Shown one piece after another: positions 35,169 to 45,971 of a DNA stretch of 64,000 nucleotides. The DNA comes from Streptococcus intermedius SK54 = ATCC 27335 (GTDB lineage: Bacteria > Bacillota > Bacilli > Lactobacillales > Streptococcaceae), in contig NZ_ATFK01000004.1 in the NCBI RefSeq assembly GCF_000413475.1, positions 62,001 to 126,000 on the forward strand, in the 5' to 3' direction. Under the pieces are notes generated by a model, which was not told the DNA's origin, ran no database searches, and worked only from the letters and a program-made list of their open reading frames with translations. The stretch's first letter is position 1. Each line of letters opens with the position of its first letter. Position numbers and translations under genes: made by a program.

Positions 35169-37508
35169 ATGAAAGAAGAAATTTTAAGTTATTTAAGAGA
35201 AAAAAAAGAAGCTAGTATGGATGAGCTGGCACAAAGATTAGGAAAAGAAAAAGCAAAAGACTTTAGAAATTTAGTTCAGATGATTTCTGAAATGGAGCGA
35301 AAACGTCAATTGACCTTTAGCAATGCTGGGAAAATTCAGATTCGTAAAGAAAAGCAAAAGCTTACCTTGAAAGGTACCTTTCATGCCCATAAAAATGGCT
35401 TTGGTTTTGTAACCTTAAATGAAGAAGAGGATGATCTTTTTATTGGACGTAATGATGTCAACTATGCGATTGATGGTGATAGGGTAGAAGTTGTAATTAC
35501 TAAGGTTGCAGATCGTAGCAGGGGAATATCTGCTGAAGCGAAAATTATCGATGTTTTGGAACACAGTTTGAAAACAGCAGTGGGTCAGCTTATTTTGGAT
35601 GAAGAGAAACCTAAATATGCTGGTTATATTCGGTCAAAAAATCAGAAAATATCTCAACCTATTTATATTAAGAAACCGGCTTTGGTTTTGGATGGGACAG
35701 AGATTTTAAAAGTAGAGATTGATAAGTACCCGACTAAAAAACATGACTTTTTTGTAGCTACTATTTTGGATGTAGTGGGTCACAAGGATGATCCAGGGAT
35801 TGATGTTCTGGAAGTTTTGGAGTCCATGGACATTGTGTCTGAGTTTCCAGAAAGAGTTTTGAAAGAAGCATCAGCAATTCCGGATATGCCATCTAAAAAG
35901 GATTTTGAAGGTCGTTTAGATCTGCGTAATGAAATTACCTTTACTATTGATGGGGCGGATGCTAAAGATTTGGATGATGCAGTTCATATCAAGAAACTAT
36001 CAAATGGACATTTTGAACTGGGAGTTCATATTGCAGATGTTTCTTACTATGTTCAAGAAGGTTCTGAATTGGATAAGGAAGCGCTCAATCGAGCAACATC
36101 TGTTTATGTGACGGATCGAGTAGTACCTATGCTGCCTGAACGCCTATCCAACGGTATCTGTTCACTCAATCCTAATGTAGATCGGCTGACGCAATCGGCT
36201 ATCATGGAGATTGATCAAAAAGGGCGAGTTGTTAAGCATACTGTTACTCAAACAGTCATTAAGACTGCTTTTCGTATGACCTATAGCGATGTGAATGATA
36301 TAATTACAGGAGACAAGGAAAAACGAGCAGCATTTAAAACAATTGTTCCAAGTATAGAGCAAATGACAGAGCTTCATGCTATTTTAGAAACGATGCGTTT
36401 CAAGCGAGGAGCCCTTAATTTTGATACGAAAGAGGCTAAAATCTTAGTTAATAAAACGGGGCGCCCAGTAGATATTATTTTACGCCAGCGCGGAGTTGCG
36501 GAACGTATGATCGAGTCATTTATGTTGGTCGCAAATGAAACAGTGGCAGAGCATTTTGCCAGATTAAACCTCCCCTTTCTCTATCGGATTCACGAAGAAC
36601 CTAAGGCTGAGAAAGTCCAGAAGTTTATTGATTATGCATCTACCTTTGGAGTTCGAGTATATGGGACGGCTAATTCTATAAGTCAATCTGCTCTTCAAGA
36701 TATTATGAAGGCGGTACATGGTCAGCCCTATGAAGAAGTGCTATCTATGATGCTTTTGCGCTCTATGCAGCAGGCTCGTTACTCAGAACACAACCACGGC
36801 CATTATGGCCTAGCCGCCGAGTTTTATACCCACTTTACCAGTCCAATCCGCCGTTATCCAGACCTTTTGGTTCATCGCATGATGCGTGATTATGGCCATT
36901 CTTTAAAAATAGCAGATCATTTTGAGCAAGTCATTCCAGGTATTGCTAGTCAGTCATCCAGTCGGGAACGGCGAGCGATTGAAGCGGAGCGAGAAGTAGA
37001 AGCTATGAAAAAGGCTGAGTTTATGGAAGAGTTTGTGGGAGAAGAATTTGATGGTATTGTGTCGAGTATAGTCAAATTCGGTCTATTTGTCGAACTTTCA
37101 AACACAGTTGAAGGTTTGATTCATGTAGCCAACTTGCCAGAATTTTTCCACTACAATGAACGTAATCTAACTTTGCAGGGTGAAAAATCCGGTGTTGTTT
37201 TTCGAGTCGGCCAACGAATTCGCATTAAGTTAGTTCGATCGGATAAAGCGACTGGTGAGATTGACTTTGAATACCTACCTAGTGAATATGATGTAATTGA
37301 AAAGAAAAAACACTCCAAGTTCAAGCAAGACAGACGTCAACAGTCTTATCGCGGTGACGGAGAGCGAAAGAGCAAATCTTCAAAAGGAATCATTTCTAGG
37401 GATAAGAAATCAAAGAAAAGCCAAGGGAAGAAACCATTTTATAAAGAAATGACTAAGAAAGGAAGCAAGAATGGCAAAAGGAGAGGGAAAGGTCGTCGCT
37501 CAAAATAA
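35169..37508 (+). CDS. rnr: Ribonuclease R
   Basis: The 779-aa 3'-5' exoribonuclease degrades structured RNA and works with SmpB-tmRNA in ribosome rescue. It has N-terminal helix-turn-helix and cold-shock domains. The RNB catalytic region carries [14 protein letters not shown] near residue 264. An S1 domain ([19 protein letters not shown]) follows, then a long lysine-rich tail. It overlaps smpB by 38 bases. Confidence 0.97.
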   Translation: MKEEILSYLREKKEASMDELAQRLGKEKAKDFRNLVQMISEMERKRQLTFSNAGKIQIRKEKQKLTLKGTFHAHKNGFGFVTLNEEEDDLFIGRNDVNYAIDGDRVEVVITKVADRSRGISAEAKIIDVLEHSLKTAVGQLILDEEKPKYAGYIRSKNQKISQPIYIKKPALVLDGTEILKVEIDKYPTKKHDFFVATILDVVGHKDDPGIDVLEVLESMDIVSEFPERVLKEASAIPDMPSKKDFEGRLDLRNEITFTIDGADAKDLDDAVHIKKLSNGHFELGVHIADVSYYVQEGSELDKEALNRATSVYVTDRVVPMLPERLSNGICSLNPNVDRLTQSAIMEIDQKGRVVKHTVTQTVIKTAFRMTYSDVNDIITGDKEKRAAFKTIVPSIEQMTELHAILETMRFKRGALNFDTKEAKILVNKTGRPVDIILRQRGVAERMIESFMLVANETVAEHFARLNLPFLYRIHEEPKAEKVQKFIDYASTFGVRVYGTANSISQSALQDIMKAVHGQPYEEVLSMMLLRSMQQARYSEHNHGHYGLAAEFYTHFTSPIRRYPDLLVHRMMRDYGHSLKIADHFEQVIPGIASQSSSRERRAIEAEREVEAMKKAEFMEEFVGEEFDGIVSSIVKFGLFVELSNTVEGLIHVANLPEFFHYNERNLTLQGEKSGVVFRVGQRIRIKLVRSDKATGEIDFEYLPSEYDVIEKKKHSKFKQDRRQQSYRGDGERKSKSSKGIISRDKKSKKSQGKKPFYKEMTKKGSKNGKRRGKGRRSK

Positions 37509-37938
37509 GAAAGCACGTCACGACTATATTATTGTTGATACGATTGAAGCGGGCATGGTTTTAACTGGAACTGAAATTAAAAGCGTACGCGCTGCACGAA
37601 TTAACCTAAAAGACGGTTTTGCTCAAATCAAAAATGGAGAAGTCTGGCTCAGTAATGTCCATATAGCTCCTTATGAAGAAGGAAATATTTGGAATCAAGA
37701 TCCTGAACGTAGGAGAAAATTGCTGTTGCATAGAAAGCAAATTAAAAAATTAGAGCAGGAAACCAAAGGAACTGGGATGACTTTAGTTCCTCTCAAAGTT
37801 TACCTTAAGGATGGTTATGCTAAGTTGCTTTTAGGATTGGCTAAAGGGAAACATGACTATGATAAGCGCGAATCTATTAAACTTCGTGAGCAAAGTAGAG
37901 ATATTGCTCGGTCTATGAAGGCTTATAATATACGATAA
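37471..37938 (+). CDS. smpB: SsrA-binding protein SmpB
   Basis: The 155-aa protein binds tmRNA for rescue of stalled ribosomes. It has the beta-barrel motifs [17 protein letters not shown] and YEEGN and the basic C-terminal tail [17 protein letters not shown]. Its start lies inside rnr with AAGGAAG before it, so expression is coupled to its RNase R partner. Confidence 0.98.
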   Translation: MAKGEGKVVAQNKKARHDYIIVDTIEAGMVLTGTEIKSVRAARINLKDGFAQIKNGEVWLSNVHIAPYEEGNIWNQDPERRRKLLLHRKQIKKLEQETKGTGMTLVPLKVYLKDGYAKLLLGLAKGKHDYDKRESIKLREQSRDIARSMKAYNIR

Positions 37939-38021
37939 TATCCATTATATTACTCTCATTTTTTAATAGGGTGGAGTGTTTCATTGGTTAATCCTTATCA
38001 AAATTCTTTTTCTAATATTGC

Positions 38022-38050
38022 AAAAGCTGAAAAATTTTTTCAGCTTTTTT
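38022..38050 (+). terminator. Terminator after smpB
   Basis: AAAAGCTG pairs with CAGCTTTT around an A-then-T-rich core, followed by T residues. It separates the secG-rnr-smpB unit from comEA. Confidence 0.75.
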
Positions 38051-38105
38051 ATTTATTTTACGAATAAACAGATAAAGTAAATTTTAATTCAGTTTAGGAG
38101 GAAAA

Positions 38106-38810
38106 ATGTTAGAGGTAATCGTCACAAAAATCAAAGAGTATAAAATTTTAGTTGCTTTAAGCCTGATTGGTTTGATCATAGCAGGATTTTTTATGATGAC
38201 TAGTAAATCTGCTAGACAATCTAATGTGGGAGATATTGCACAAGAGACCACAAATGAAAAACTAGAACGGAAAGAAACTTCAACTGAAACGAAGAAAAAA
38301 CAACAGAAAGAAGAAACAGAATCTCAAAAGAATTTAGCGAGTGAAGAAGTGGAATTTTTAACTGTAGATGTTAAAGGTGCTGTTAAAAATCCAGGTATTT
38401 ATCAATTAAAAAAAACGAGCCGTATCAATGATGCTATTCAAAAAGCGGGTGGACTAACAACAGACGCTGACAGCAAATCTATCAATTTGGCTCAAAAACT
38501 AACAGATGAGGCTGTGATTTATGTGGCAGCTATGGGTGAAAATGTAACAAATGCTGCAAGTAATAATGGACAAACTTTAACGAAAGATACCAATGGAACT
38601 GCGGCACAAAAAGGGAATAAGGTCAATCTAAATAAGGCTAATTTGTCTGATTTACAGTCTATTTCTGGTATCGGACAAAAGCGCGCCCAAGATATTTTAG
38701 ATTATCGTGAGGCAAATGGAAAATTTAATTCTGTTGATGATCTTAAAAATGTATCAGGAGTTGGTGCTAAAACATTAGAGAAATTGAAAGAATATGTCAC
38801 AGTGGATTAA
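38106..38810 (+). CDS. comEA: Competence DNA receptor ComEA
   Basis: The 234-aa protein has one membrane anchor (about residues 14-33) and a charged Lys/Glu linker. An SLBB domain (VDVKGAVKNPGIYQLKK) follows, then a C-terminal helix-hairpin-helix DNA-binding domain (LNKANLSDLQSISGIGQK). It binds incoming double-stranded DNA outside the membrane and passes it to ComEC. It overlaps comEC by 17 bases. In streptococci the operon is a late ComX target, though I did not identify a clear ComX box. Confidence 0.96.
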   Translation: MLEVIVTKIKEYKILVALSLIGLIIAGFFMMTSKSARQSNVGDIAQETTNEKLERKETSTETKKKQQKEETESQKNLASEEVEFLTVDVKGAVKNPGIYQLKKTSRINDAIQKAGGLTTDADSKSINLAQKLTDEAVIYVAAMGENVTNAASNNGQTLTKDTNGTAAQKGNKVNLNKANLSDLQSISGIGQKRAQDILDYREANGKFNSVDDLKNVSGVGAKTLEKLKEYVTVD

Positions 38811-41028
38811 GATATTTCCGATCAAACCAATTTACATTGCTTTTTTACTTGTCTGGTTATATTTTGCAATCTATCAAAGTAATTGGTTGGCAGGAGTGGG
38901 ATTGATCTTTCTGTTAATTCGTCTTTCCCGCATATATTCGCTAAAAGAATGGTTTACAACTTTAATGATTCTCGCTTGTTTTGCTGTTTTTTTCCTTGTT
39001 CGTAGGGAACTGGCGAATCGGAAGATAAAAGTAGAAGCTCCTCCTGTAAGACAAGTTGCGGTTTTACCTGATACAATTAAGGTAAATGGAGATTCGCTTT
39101 CTTTTCGTGGTAAAGCAAAAGGACAGACATATCAAATTTACTACAAATTGAAATCAAAAAAAGAAAAGTTGGCTTTTCAAAATCTATCCAGCCTTGTCAC
39201 ATTAACTGTTGAGGGGGAATTTGAATCTCCTGAAAAGCAGCGCAATTTTTCTGGTTTTGATTATCAAGCCTATCTAAAAACACAAGGGATTTATCGAATT
39301 TTAAAGGTGGATCAAATTTTGTCTAGTCAAGATAGGGTTAGCCTCCAACCGTTTGAGTGGCTGTCTAGCTGGCGAAGAAAAGCATTGGTTTTCATTAAGA
39401 GAAATTTCCCGAATCCAATGAGCAATTATATGACAGGGTTTTTGTTCGGAGCTTTGGATACAGATTTTGGTGAAATGAATAACCTTTATTCGAGCTTGGG
39501 AATTATTCATTTATTTGCATTGTCTGGTATGCAAGTTGGTTTTTTTATGGAAGGGTTTCGTAAGTCACTGTTGAGATTGGGGCTTACGCAGGAAATAGTT
39601 CATAAGTGTCAATATCCATTTTCTTTTTTTTATGCTGGAATGACAGGTTTTTCAGTATCCGTTGTACGGAGTTTAATCCAGAAATTATTGTCACAACACG
39701 GCATTACTAAGTTAGATAATTTTGCTTTAACAATAATGGTGTTGTCCTTGATTATGCCCTCCTTTCTTTTAACAGCAGGAGGAGTACTTTCTTGTGCGTA
39801 TGCTTTTATCATTAGCGTTTTAGATTTTAAAGGCCTGACTCCTTATAAAAAGATTATTATAGAGAGTATTGTCATTTCGCTTGGCATTTTACCAATTTTA
39901 ATCTTTTATTTCGGAGAATTTCAGCCCTGGTCTATTTTATTGACATTTGTTTTTTCGTTGATTTTCGATATAGTGATGTTACCGGGGCTAACGATAATTT
40001 TTCTTGTTTCCCCTTTCATAAAACTCACTCAAGTTAATTTTCTATTTGAATGCTTAGAAAGTAGCATTCGCTGGTTAGCAAGTATGTTTAGCAGACCAGT
40101 CGTTCTTGGCAAACCTAATCCACTTTTGCTAATCGCTATGTTGCTTGTATTAGCTATCTTGTATGATATTCGGCAAAATAAAAAATGGCTGATATTTCTT
40201 AGTCTGTTTCTTTCATTACTCTTTTTTGTAGCTAAATTTCCTTTACAAAATGAAATCACAATGATTGATGTCGGGAAGGGAGATAGTATTTTTATGCGAG
40301 ACTGGAGAGGGAGCACTGTATTGATTGATGTTGGCGGACGTGAAGAAATTAGAAAAAAAGAAAGTTGGCAAGAACGTATAAGTAGTTCAAACGCAGAGAG
40401 AACGCTGATTCCATATCTTAAAAGTCGTGGTGTAGATACGATTGATACTTTAGTCTTAACAAATCCAAATTCAGATTATGCAGGAGATGTATTAGAAGTT
40501 GCTAAAAAGTTTTCGATAAAGAAAATTTTTATTTCCAGAAGTAGTTTGAATGATGCAGACTTTTTAAATAAATTAAAGGAGACAAGGGCATTTGTTCATG
40601 TCGTAAAACAAGGAGACAAACTTCCTATTTTTGATCATCATTTGCAAGTTCTTTCTGGTACGAATAAGAATGATCAATCGCTAGTTTTATATGGTCAATT
40701 TTTTCGTACAAGGTTTTTATTTATGAGCAATTTAACAGAAGAGGATGAAGTAAAGCTAATGCAACTTTATCCAAAACTAAAAACAGATGTCTTGAAGGTT
40801 GGGCAACATGGATCCCAAAATTCATCAAGTTCTAAGTTCTTACAGCAAGTAAGACCAGTGATTGCCCTCATCTCTACTGGGAAAAACAATTCATCCAAAT
40901 CGCTAAGTCAAGAAACAATTGAGCGATTCAATCGATTAAATACAAAGATCTATCGAACAGATAAACAGGGGGCTATTAAGTTTTCGGGTTGGACAACATG
41001 GCAATTAGAAACTGTTCAGCAACCATAG
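38794..41028 (+). CDS. comEC: Competence DNA channel ComEC
   Basis: The 744-aa membrane protein carries transforming DNA across the membrane. It has an N-terminal soluble OB-like domain. A competence region with many helices starts near residue 215 (LFGALDTDFGEMN, then FALSGMQVGFF). A metallo-beta-lactamase-like domain begins near 490 (MIDVGKGDS, later GQHGSQNSSSS). Length is normal and no frame break is seen, so DNA uptake appears intact at this locus. Confidence 0.95.
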   Translation: MSQWIKIFPIKPIYIAFLLVWLYFAIYQSNWLAGVGLIFLLIRLSRIYSLKEWFTTLMILACFAVFFLVRRELANRKIKVEAPPVRQVAVLPDTIKVNGDSLSFRGKAKGQTYQIYYKLKSKKEKLAFQNLSSLVTLTVEGEFESPEKQRNFSGFDYQAYLKTQGIYRILKVDQILSSQDRVSLQPFEWLSSWRRKALVFIKRNFPNPMSNYMTGFLFGALDTDFGEMNNLYSSLGIIHLFALSGMQVGFFMEGFRKSLLRLGLTQEIVHKCQYPFSFFYAGMTGFSVSVVRSLIQKLLSQHGITKLDNFALTIMVLSLIMPSFLLTAGGVLSCAYAFIISVLDFKGLTPYKKIIIESIVISLGILPILIFYFGEFQPWSILLTFVFSLIFDIVMLPGLTIIFLVSPFIKLTQVNFLFECLESSIRWLASMFSRPVVLGKPNPLLLIAMLLVLAILYDIRQNKKWLIFLSLFLSLLFFVAKFPLQNEITMIDVGKGDSIFMRDWRGSTVLIDVGGREEIRKKESWQERISSSNAERTLIPYLKSRGVDTIDTLVLTNPNSDYAGDVLEVAKKFSIKKIFISRSSLNDADFLNKLKETRAFVHVVKQGDKLPIFDHHLQVLSGTNKNDQSLVLYGQFFRTRFLFMSNLTEEDEVKLMQLYPKLKTDVLKVGQHGSQNSSSSKFLQQVRPVIALISTGKNNSSKSLSQETIERFNRLNTKIYRTDKQGAIKFSGWTTWQLETVQQP

Positions 41029-41105
41029 TTTTAAAATGGAATTACGTTGATTTATTAGGAAGAGTGTGATATGATAATTAAAAATAAAAGTTTAGGAGAT
41101 GTATT

Positions 41106-41819
41106 ATGTTTACAGCTTATAAAAAGTTTTGGACTCATTATGCTGATTTTGAAGGAAAATCAACAAGATCTGAGTATTGGTGGTCTGTTTTGTGCAATGT
41201 TTTGATTACACTGCCATTTGGTATGATAGCTTTTGGGTCGATTTTAACTGCAATTTTCAACATTGTGCAACAAGCAGCTTACTATCGGGAAGGACTTGGT
41301 GAATTTGATCCAAGTGTTTTTATAGCTAGCTTAGGTTCTACATTCATTATTATTATTTTATTGAGTATTTTCTGGGTAGCAACTTTAGTTCCAAATTTGG
41401 CAATTATTGTGCGTCGCTTGCGTGATGCTGGCTATCATTGGGCATTCATATTTTTATATGTAGCTCCTGCGCTTTTGATGTGGGTTCCACTTTTAAATAT
41501 CTTAGCTGTTTTAGCTGTGCTGCCATGTTCTATTACTCTGATTGTCTTACTTTGTATGCCAACTAAAGAAGTGCAAACATCTACTGTTTACCAAGGACAA
41601 TTTACGACACAACAAATGCAATCTCAAACGCAACAATTTACTCAATCGCAAGAATCAGTACAACCTCAAGCGATGAAAACAGAAGTAACACCAGTTCAAC
41701 AAGAAACAAAAGTGACAGAAATGGCCGATCAAGATCAAGCTATTGAATCGGAAGAGAAAGATTTAACCTCAGCTATTACGGAAAATGAACAATTAAAAAA
41801 AGATGGACTCGGACAATAG
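41106..41819 (+). CDS. DUF805 family membrane protein
   Basis: The 237-aa protein has the DUF805 pattern FWTHYADFEGKSTRSEYWW, then three to four membrane segments to about residue 155. A long hydrophilic C-terminal tail is rich in Gln, Thr and Ser (repeated TQ and QSQ pairs). TAGGAG precedes the ATG, and a TATGAT lies upstream. The function is unknown. It is a single gene with a terminator close behind. Confidence 0.88.
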   Translation: MFTAYKKFWTHYADFEGKSTRSEYWWSVLCNVLITLPFGMIAFGSILTAIFNIVQQAAYYREGLGEFDPSVFIASLGSTFIIIILLSIFWVATLVPNLAIIVRRLRDAGYHWAFIFLYVAPALLMWVPLLNILAVLAVLPCSITLIVLLCMPTKEVQTSTVYQGQFTTQQMQSQTQQFTQSQESVQPQAMKTEVTPVQQETKVTEMADQDQAIESEEKDLTSAITENEQLKKDGLGQ

Positions 41820-41853
41820 AGGACATTTTACAGTTAAATAATTAGGTATAAAG

Positions 41854-41877
41854 AAAAGCTCAGTGAATGAGCTTTTT
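41854..41877 (+). terminator. Terminator after the DUF805 gene
   Basis: A perfect 8-bp stem, AAAAGCTC with GAGCTTTT, has a 7-nt loop and a short T end. Confidence 0.75.
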
Positions 41878-41906
41878 AAGTTTACAATATTAAATAAGGA
41901 ACGGAG

Positions 41907-42056
41907 CTAGTTTTTATTAGGATCGTTATGAAAATCAATTATGAGGCAAATTATTGCAATAGCAAAAATAAATAATATCCGAGGATGATTTTTATCATTA
42001 TATTTGAAAAGTAACATAAAGCGATAAACAAGAGTAAAAATAAACCAAGACCACAT
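41907..42056 (-). CDS. Small membrane protein on the minus strand (49 aa)
   Basis: The frame encodes an aromatic, hydrophobic N-terminal segment (MWSWFIFTLVYRFMLLF), a short polar loop (KYNDKNHPR), a second hydrophobic segment (ILFIFAIAIICLII) and an acidic tail. AAGGAAG lies seven bases before the ATG, and an extended -10 (TGT-TATAAT, 42079-42087 on the minus strand) lies just upstream. The start signals make it a credible gene despite its size. Function is unknown. Confidence 0.55.
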   Translation of the reverse strand: MWSWFIFTLVYRFMLLFKYNDKNHPRILFIFAIAIICLIIDFHNDPNKN

Positions 42057-42248
42057 AAAATTGCTTCCTTTTCAATTTATTATAACATAAAGAAATAATC
42101 TGATTTTATTCGATTGTTTAGATAGAAAAGTATGTGTGTCCTTACAGTTTGATTTTAGAAGTTTTTGACACAGGCGATGTCTCTACATAAAAAGTCAGCT
42201 AAATGAAGTGAAATTTGGTATGATAAAGGTAATCATATAGCTAGGAGA

Positions 42249-43241
42249 ATGGTCGTGGAAAATAAAGTACGGTACAAATGGGCCACTTTAGGTACAGGTG
42301 TAATCGCCAATGAATTAGCACAGGCTTTGGAGAAATCGGGAGGTAAACTTTATTCTGTTGCCAATCGAACGTATGCAAAAGGTGTAGATTTTGCACAGAA
42401 ATATGGTATTGAAAAGGTCTATGACAAGATAGATGACGTATTTAGGGATGATAATGTGGACATTATCTATATTTCTACACCGCACAATACGCATATTGAT
42501 TTTTTACGAAAAGCACTAAAAAATGGAAAACATGTTCTATGCGAGAAGTCTATTACACTTAATTCTGAAGAATTAGAAGAAGCTATCTTTCTAGCGGAAC
42601 AGCATCATGTTGTTTTAGCTGAAGCTATGACCATTTATCATATGCCGATTTATCGTCAATTAAATAAAGTAATTTCTAGCAGGCGATTAGGCGACTTAAA
42701 AGTGATTCAAATGAACTTTGGCAGTTATAAAGAATATGATATGACAAACCGTTTCTTTAATCGTCAGCTTGCAGGCGGAGCCCTTTTGGATATTGGTGTA
42801 TATGCCTTATCATTTGTTCGCTGGTTTATGACATCTCGGCCCAATCAAATTCTTTCACAAGTGAAATTTGCACCAACAGGCGTTGATGAGCAGGCGGGGA
42901 TTCTTCTGACGAATGCTGAAGGAGAAATGGCAACTTTGACCTTGAGTCTCCATGCTAAACAGCCTAAGCGAGGAACAATTGCTTATGATAAAGGCTATAT
43001 TGAAATATATGAATATCCTCGAGGACAAAAGGCGGTTATTACCTATACGGAAAACGGGCATCAAGAAATCATTGAAGCTGGAAAGACGAGCGAAGCTTTA
43101 ATGTATGAGGTTCTTGATATGGAAGAAGCAGTAGCTGGTGACAAAGATGAGATGTACTTGCATTATAGTCGTGATGTCATGAAAATCATGACAGATTTAC
43201 GAAAAGAATGGGGAATGACCTATCCTGAGGAAGAAAAGTAA
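42249..43241 (+). CDS. Gfo/Idh/MocA family oxidoreductase
   Basis: The 330-aa NAD(P)-dependent protein has the N-terminal Rossmann loop LGTGVIANELAQAL, STPHNTHIDFLRKAL and the EKSITLN motif (family usually EKP). The C-terminal substrate domain includes GGALLDIGVYAL. These enzymes act on sugars, inositols or dihydrodiols; the substrate cannot be told. TAGGAG precedes the ATG and TATGAT at 42219 is a likely -10. ung follows directly. Confidence 0.9.
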   Translation: MVVENKVRYKWATLGTGVIANELAQALEKSGGKLYSVANRTYAKGVDFAQKYGIEKVYDKIDDVFRDDNVDIIYISTPHNTHIDFLRKALKNGKHVLCEKSITLNSEELEEAIFLAEQHHVVLAEAMTIYHMPIYRQLNKVISSRRLGDLKVIQMNFGSYKEYDMTNRFFNRQLAGGALLDIGVYALSFVRWFMTSRPNQILSQVKFAPTGVDEQAGILLTNAEGEMATLTLSLHAKQPKRGTIAYDKGYIEIYEYPRGQKAVITYTENGHQEIIEAGKTSEALMYEVLDMEEAVAGDKDEMYLHYSRDVMKIMTDLRKEWGMTYPEEEK

Positions 43242-43265
43242 TTGAGTATAGAAGAGGAGAAAACA

Positions 43266-43919
43266 ATGGAACACTCAGCTTGGCATAGTTTGATTAAGCA
43301 ACAATTACCTGATGGTTATTTTGGTAAAATTAATTATTTTTTAAATCAGGTTTATTCATCAGGCACGATCTATCCGCCGCGTGAAAAAGTATTTAATGCG
43401 ATACAAACGACTGATTTAGTAGATGTAAAGGTGGTAATTTTAGGACAAGATCCTTATCATGGTCCGCGTCAAGCGCAGGGGTTGAGCTTTTCAGTACCAG
43501 ATGATATTCCAGCGCCGCCCTCTCTTCAAAATATTTTGAAAGAATTGGCAGATGATATCGGCATGAAAGAATCTCATGATTTGACATCTTGGGCGCGTCA
43601 AGGAGTACTGTTGCTAAATGCGAGTTTGACTGTTCCTGCTGGGCAAGCAAATGGGCATGCTGGTCAAATTTGGGAACCGTTTACGGATGCCGTTATTAAG
43701 GTTGTCAATGAAAAAGATACATCTGTTGTTTTTATTCTCTGGGGTTCCTATGCACGCAAGAAAAAAGCATTGATTACCAATCCAAAACATCTCGTTTTGG
43801 AATCTCCTCATCCGAGTCCTTTATCGGCTCATAGAGGTTTTTTTGGAAGCAAACCTTTTTCTAAGACAAATGCCTTTCTGACATCTCAAGGGATAGAACC
43901 GATAAATTGGTTGGTATAA
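43266..43919 (+). CDS. ung: Uracil-DNA glycosylase
   Basis: The 217-aa enzyme removes uracil from DNA. Its water-activating motif [19 protein letters not shown] is near residue 60 and the DNA-intercalating loop [13 protein letters not shown] near 185. AGAGGAG eight bases before ATG 43266 fixes the start. It leads the ung-mutX-pyrC set known from pneumococcus. Confidence 0.97.
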   Translation: MEHSAWHSLIKQQLPDGYFGKINYFLNQVYSSGTIYPPREKVFNAIQTTDLVDVKVVILGQDPYHGPRQAQGLSFSVPDDIPAPPSLQNILKELADDIGMKESHDLTSWARQGVLLLNASLTVPAGQANGHAGQIWEPFTDAVIKVVNEKDTSVVFILWGSYARKKKALITNPKHLVLESPHPSPLSAHRGFFGSKPFSKTNAFLTSQGIEPINWLV

Positions 43920-43945
43920 GTGGTTTGAGATATGAAAGGAGAAGA

Positions 43946-44416
43946 ATGGTTAAATTAGCAACGATTTGCTATGTGGACAATGGAAAAGAATTTCTGATGT
44001 TACATCGAAATAAAAAGCCCAATGATGTCCATGCTGGCAAGTGGATTGGTGTTGGTGGAAAATTAGAAAATGGAGAAACACCACAGGAGTGTGCTGTCCG
44101 AGAAATCTTTGAAGAGACGGGATTGCGCGTGAAAAAGCCGATATTAAAAGGTATTATCACTTTTCCAGAGTTTACACCGAACCATGACTGGTACACTTAT
44201 GTATTTAAAGTGACAGAGTTTGAGGGAGAACTGATTGACTGCGATGAAGGTACTTTAGAATGGGTACCTTATGAACAAGTTCTATCTAGACCAACTTGGG
44301 AGGGAGATCTTACTTTTATATCTTGGATTTTAGAAGAAAAACCGTTTTTCTCGGCTAAATTTTCTTATAAAGGAGAGACGTTAGTGGAGAGCCATGTTGA
44401 TTTTTATGAAGATTAA
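43946..44416 (+). CDS. mutX: 8-oxo-dGTP diphosphatase (NUDIX)
   Basis: The 156-aa protein has the Nudix box [18 protein letters not shown] followed by FEETGL and the N-terminal [10 protein letters not shown] of MutX/MutT proteins. It hydrolyses oxidised nucleotides, complementing Ung and MutM in DNA maintenance. AAAGGAG before ATG 43946 fixes the start. It is cotranscribed with ung and pyrC. Confidence 0.92.
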   Translation: MVKLATICYVDNGKEFLMLHRNKKPNDVHAGKWIGVGGKLENGETPQECAVREIFEETGLRVKKPILKGIITFPEFTPNHDWYTYVFKVTEFEGELIDCDEGTLEWVPYEQVLSRPTWEGDLTFISWILEEKPFFSAKFSYKGETLVESHVDFYED

Positions 44417-44427
44417 GGAGAAAATTT

Positions 44428-45702
44428 ATGTTGTTAATTAAAAATGGTCGGCTTATGGATCCTAAATCTGGTTTAAATCAGGTTTGTGATATCTTGATGA
44501 AGGATAAAAGAATTCTTCAAATTGGTCAAGATTTGAAAGTAGAAAATGCTCAGGTAATTGATGCAACTGGATTGGTGGTGGCACCAGGATTGATTGATAT
44601 CCATGTTCATTTTCGTGAGCCTGGTCAGACACATAAGGAAGACATCCACACAGGTGCTTTGGCAGCGGCAGCAGGTGGATTTACAACTGTTGTCATGATG
44701 GCAAATACTACTCCAACAATTTCAACAGTTGAAACATTACAAGAGGTTTTGAAAACAGCCGATCATGAAAACATTCACATTAAATCAGTTGCAACCATTA
44801 CAAAAAACTTTGATGGAAAGCATTTAACTGATTTTAAAGGTCTTTTAGCAGCAGGAGCTATTGGTTTTTCAGATGATGGGATTCCATTAAAAAGTACCAA
44901 AGTAGTACGCAAGGCCTTGGAAGAAGCCGACAAAAATGGTACATTTATTTGTCTTCATGAAGAGGATCCAGAACTGAACGGCATACTCGGTTTCAATGAG
45001 CAGATCGCCAAAGAACATTTTGGTTTTTGCGGTGCGACAGGCGTTGCTGAATATAGCATGATTGCGCGTGACGTCATGATTGCACACGCAACCAATACTC
45101 ATATTCATATCCAGCATTTATCCAAGGCTGAGAGTGTAAAAGTTGTAGAATTTGCTCAGCAATTGGGAGCTAACGTAACGGCAGAAGCAGCGCCTCAGCA
45201 TTTTTCTAAAACAGAGAACCTATTGTTACTAAAAGGAAGCAATGCAAAAATGAATCCACCCCTTCGTTTGGAATCAGACCGTTTGGCAGTCATTGAAGGG
45301 CTTAAATCAGGAGTGATTTCGGTTATTGCGACAGACCATGCACCTCACCATATCGATGAAAAAAATGTAAAAGATATCACCCAAGCACCATCTGGTATGA
45401 CAGGTTTAGAGACGTCACTTTCGCTTGGCTTGACGTATTTGGTGGATGCAGGTCATTTGACACTTATGCAGTTGCTGGAAAAAATGACGATTAACCCCGC
45501 ACAGCTTTATGGTTTTGACGCGGGTTATCTTGCTGAGAACGGTCCAGCCGATCTCACGATTTTTGATGCAAATGCCGAACGCATGATAACAGAAGATTTC
45601 GCCTCAAAATCAATTAATTCACCATTTATTGGCGAAAAATTGAAAGGTATTGTGCATTATACTATCTGTGATGGGAAAATCGTCTATGGAGATAGATTAT
45701 AA
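44428..45702 (+). CDS. pyrC: Dihydroorotase
   Basis: The 424-aa class I dihydroorotase closes carbamoyl aspartate to dihydroorotate. Metal ligands are visible in [10 protein letters not shown] and in [16 protein letters not shown] lies between. It follows mutX by 11 bases and has no PyrR-type leader of its own, unlike pyrKD and pyrFE in this window. That suggests it is not under the same attenuation control. Confidence 0.97.
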   Translation: MLLIKNGRLMDPKSGLNQVCDILMKDKRILQIGQDLKVENAQVIDATGLVVAPGLIDIHVHFREPGQTHKEDIHTGALAAAAGGFTTVVMMANTTPTISTVETLQEVLKTADHENIHIKSVATITKNFDGKHLTDFKGLLAAGAIGFSDDGIPLKSTKVVRKALEEADKNGTFICLHEEDPELNGILGFNEQIAKEHFGFCGATGVAEYSMIARDVMIAHATNTHIHIQHLSKAESVKVVEFAQQLGANVTAEAAPQHFSKTENLLLLKGSNAKMNPPLRLESDRLAVIEGLKSGVISVIATDHAPHHIDEKNVKDITQAPSGMTGLETSLSLGLTYLVDAGHLTLMQLLEKMTINPAQLYGFDAGYLAENGPADLTIFDANAERMITEDFASKSINSPFIGEKLKGIVHYTICDGKIVYGDRL

Positions 45703-45709
45703 TTATGGT

Positions 45710-45738
45710 ATAAGGTTGGAAGTGCTTTTCAGCCTTAT
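45710..45738 (+). terminator. Terminator after pyrC
   Basis: ATAAGGTTG pairs with CAGCCTTAT (9 bp, one G-U, 11-nt loop). The following T run is interrupted. Confidence 0.6.
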
Positions 45739-45792
45739 TGTATTATTTTCTTATAATTTTTAGAACATTTTCTGTTTCTTAAGATATAAAAA

Positions 45793-45801
45793 TGATACAA
45801 T
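45793..45801 (+). promoter_or_regulatory. Extended -10 promoter of metK
   Basis: TGA precedes TACAAT, predicting transcription from about 45808, the first bases of the riboswitch stem. Confidence 0.55.
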
Positions 45802-45804
45802 AGA

Positions 45805-45965
45805 GACGTTAAAAGAGTCCCGAAAAGGTAGTCAAATGTTAAAAATAAACCATAGAGACTAGTTCTTTGTAACTTTTTAACGTAAGTCTGTTTACAGATT
45901 TTCAAATACCTTCCTAGTAATAAAATAGCATTTCTAGGGAAGGGATAATTTATTAAAAGGGGGAC
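45805..45965 (+). promoter_or_regulatory. SAM-III (SMK box) riboswitch of metK
   Basis: The diagnostic pieces are present in order: GTCCCGAAAAGG near 45817, TTTGTAAC near 45867, and the Shine-Dalgarno AAAAGGGGGA just before the start codon. ACGTTAAAA and TTTTAACGT form a 9-bp stem around the first two. With SAM bound, the TCCC segment should sequester the GGGGG ribosome site and stop translation. An extra hairpin (CCTTCCTAG with CTAGGGAAGG, 45909-45943) sits in a long linker before the SD. Confidence 0.85.
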
Positions 45966-45971
45966 ATGAAT

